DNA of 31,953 nucleotides. Origin: CAYRTD01 sp964426915. Lineage in GTDB: Bacteria; Bacteroidota; Bacteroidia; Bacteroidales; GCA-2748055. Location: assembly GCA_964426915.1 (NCBI GenBank), contig CAYRTD010000026.1, positions 1 through 31,953 on the forward strand. The letters run 5' to 3'. Under the pieces are notes generated by a model. The model was not told where the DNA came from, made no database searches, and saw nothing but the letters and a program-made list of their open reading frames with translations. This document shows positions 31,667-31,953 of the stretch, piece after piece; the first letter of the stretch is position 1; each line of letters starts with the position of its first letter. The position numbers and the translations under genes are program-made.

Positions 31667-31700
31667 GGGATTAGGGATTAGGAGATTGGGGGATTGCGGG
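31667..31700 (+). other. G-rich stretch with four G-tracts
   Basis: G-tracts at 31667-31669, 31674-31676, 31688-31692 and 31698-31700 could form a G-quadruplex on the plus strand. The GGGATTAGGGATTAGG pattern also resembles a simple repeat. It lies about 130-160 bases upstream of the last gene. Confidence 0.4.
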
Positions 31701-31827
31701 ATTTAGTGGAAAGTGGATGGAGCGGGCAGTGCATAGGCCATCAAGGATGGGGTTAAGGAGGTAATTTGTTAGCGGGAGAGTGGATCACAGGGAGAACATG
31801 ATCAGATCGATTTAAAATATTTAAGCT

Positions 31828-31953
31828 ATGAAAAAAATTCTAATCCTATTTTTATTTGCCACTCTGTTTCAAATGGGGTCCTATTCACAACAGTACAGGC
31901 CCTTTGCTATACCCGATACTACCAGATGGCTATTTGCAAATAAACCATTAGCC
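31828..31953 (+). CDS. Secreted protein of unknown function, 5' part only
   Basis: Starting at the ATG at 31828, 42 codons are open to the right edge. The sequence is a signal peptide (MKKILILFLFATLFQMGSYS, cut probably near SYSQQ) followed by QYRPFAIPDTTRWLFANKPLA. A Bacteroidota secreted protein is likely. The mature part visible is too short to name a family. Confidence 0.75.
   Translation, partial: MKKILILFLFATLFQMGSYSQQYRPFAIPDTTRWLFANKPLA

Larger units (their letters stand above)
31289..31827. other. Intergenic region with group II intron remnant, terminator and G-rich tract
   Basis: These 539 bases carry no convincing gene. In order they hold a 21-bp repeat shared with 22180-22200, domains V and VI of a group II intron, a short hairpin with T-run, and a G-rich stretch before the final gene. 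No group II intron reverse transcriptase is present. Confidence 0.6.

Overview
The window looks like chromosomal DNA of a Bacteroidota bacterium (class Bacteroidia or a close relative). It is AT-rich and several genes have promoter boxes of the Bacteroidota TAnnTTTG type. One lipoprotein carries a surface-export signal of the kind known in this phylum. It also has an outer-membrane TonB receptor with an N-terminal CarboxypepD_reg-like domain, a PorT-like beta-barrel, and serine-type sulfatases. No tRNA, rRNA or CRISPR array was seen, and no intact transposase gene.

Layout. 1-4.6 kb: the start of an ECF sigma factor (cut by the left edge), an isoaspartyl dipeptidase, a sodium:solute symporter, and a small outer-membrane barrel preceded by a 53-bp perfect palindrome. 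4.6-5.9 kb: a DEAD-box RNA helicase. 5.9-11.5 kb: a tight four-gene minus-strand operon. In transcription order it encodes a threonine-synthase-like PLP enzyme, a DUF1611 protein, a 772-residue fusion of a PP-loop ATP pyrophosphatase with a creatininase-type amidohydrolase, and an enolase-superfamily epimerase. 11.9-14.0 kb: a cupin and a divergent NSS-family amino-acid symporter. 14.1-20.2 kb: two sulfatases (one fused to a CBM9-like domain), a Nudix hydrolase, a small membrane protein and a small lipoprotein. 20.4-27.6 kb: a GntR/UTRA regulator with a candidate autoregulatory operator, a patatin-like lipase, glycerate kinase, an M28 peptidase and a clan GH-A glycosidase-like lipoprotein. 27.6-31.3 kb: a DUF2271-like lipoprotein, a TonB-dependent receptor and a small membrane protein. 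31.3-32.0 kb: the 3' end of a group II intron (domains V and VI), a terminator hairpin, a G-rich stretch, and the start of a secreted protein cut by the right edge.

Most notable is the 5.96-11.5 kb operon. DUF1611 paired with an enolase-superfamily epimerase recalls the DgcN/DgcA D-glutamate route (N-acetylation then racemisation). Here the pair is joined to a PLP enzyme and an unusual ligase-amidohydrolase fusion. With the adjacent amino-acid symporter and cupin this suggests uptake and conversion of an unusual amino acid or small amide; the substrate cannot be read from the sequence.

The second theme is dispersed non-coding DNA. Five related elements share a TTAGTGTCTG...CCATAA-type terminus; one is a 147-bp copy with 37-bp terminal inverted repeats and one is a 251-bp copy. 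They sit between genes at 11.7, 14.0, 17.8, 21.2 and 30.9 kb, and in one case an element supplies the stop codon of the neighbouring gene.
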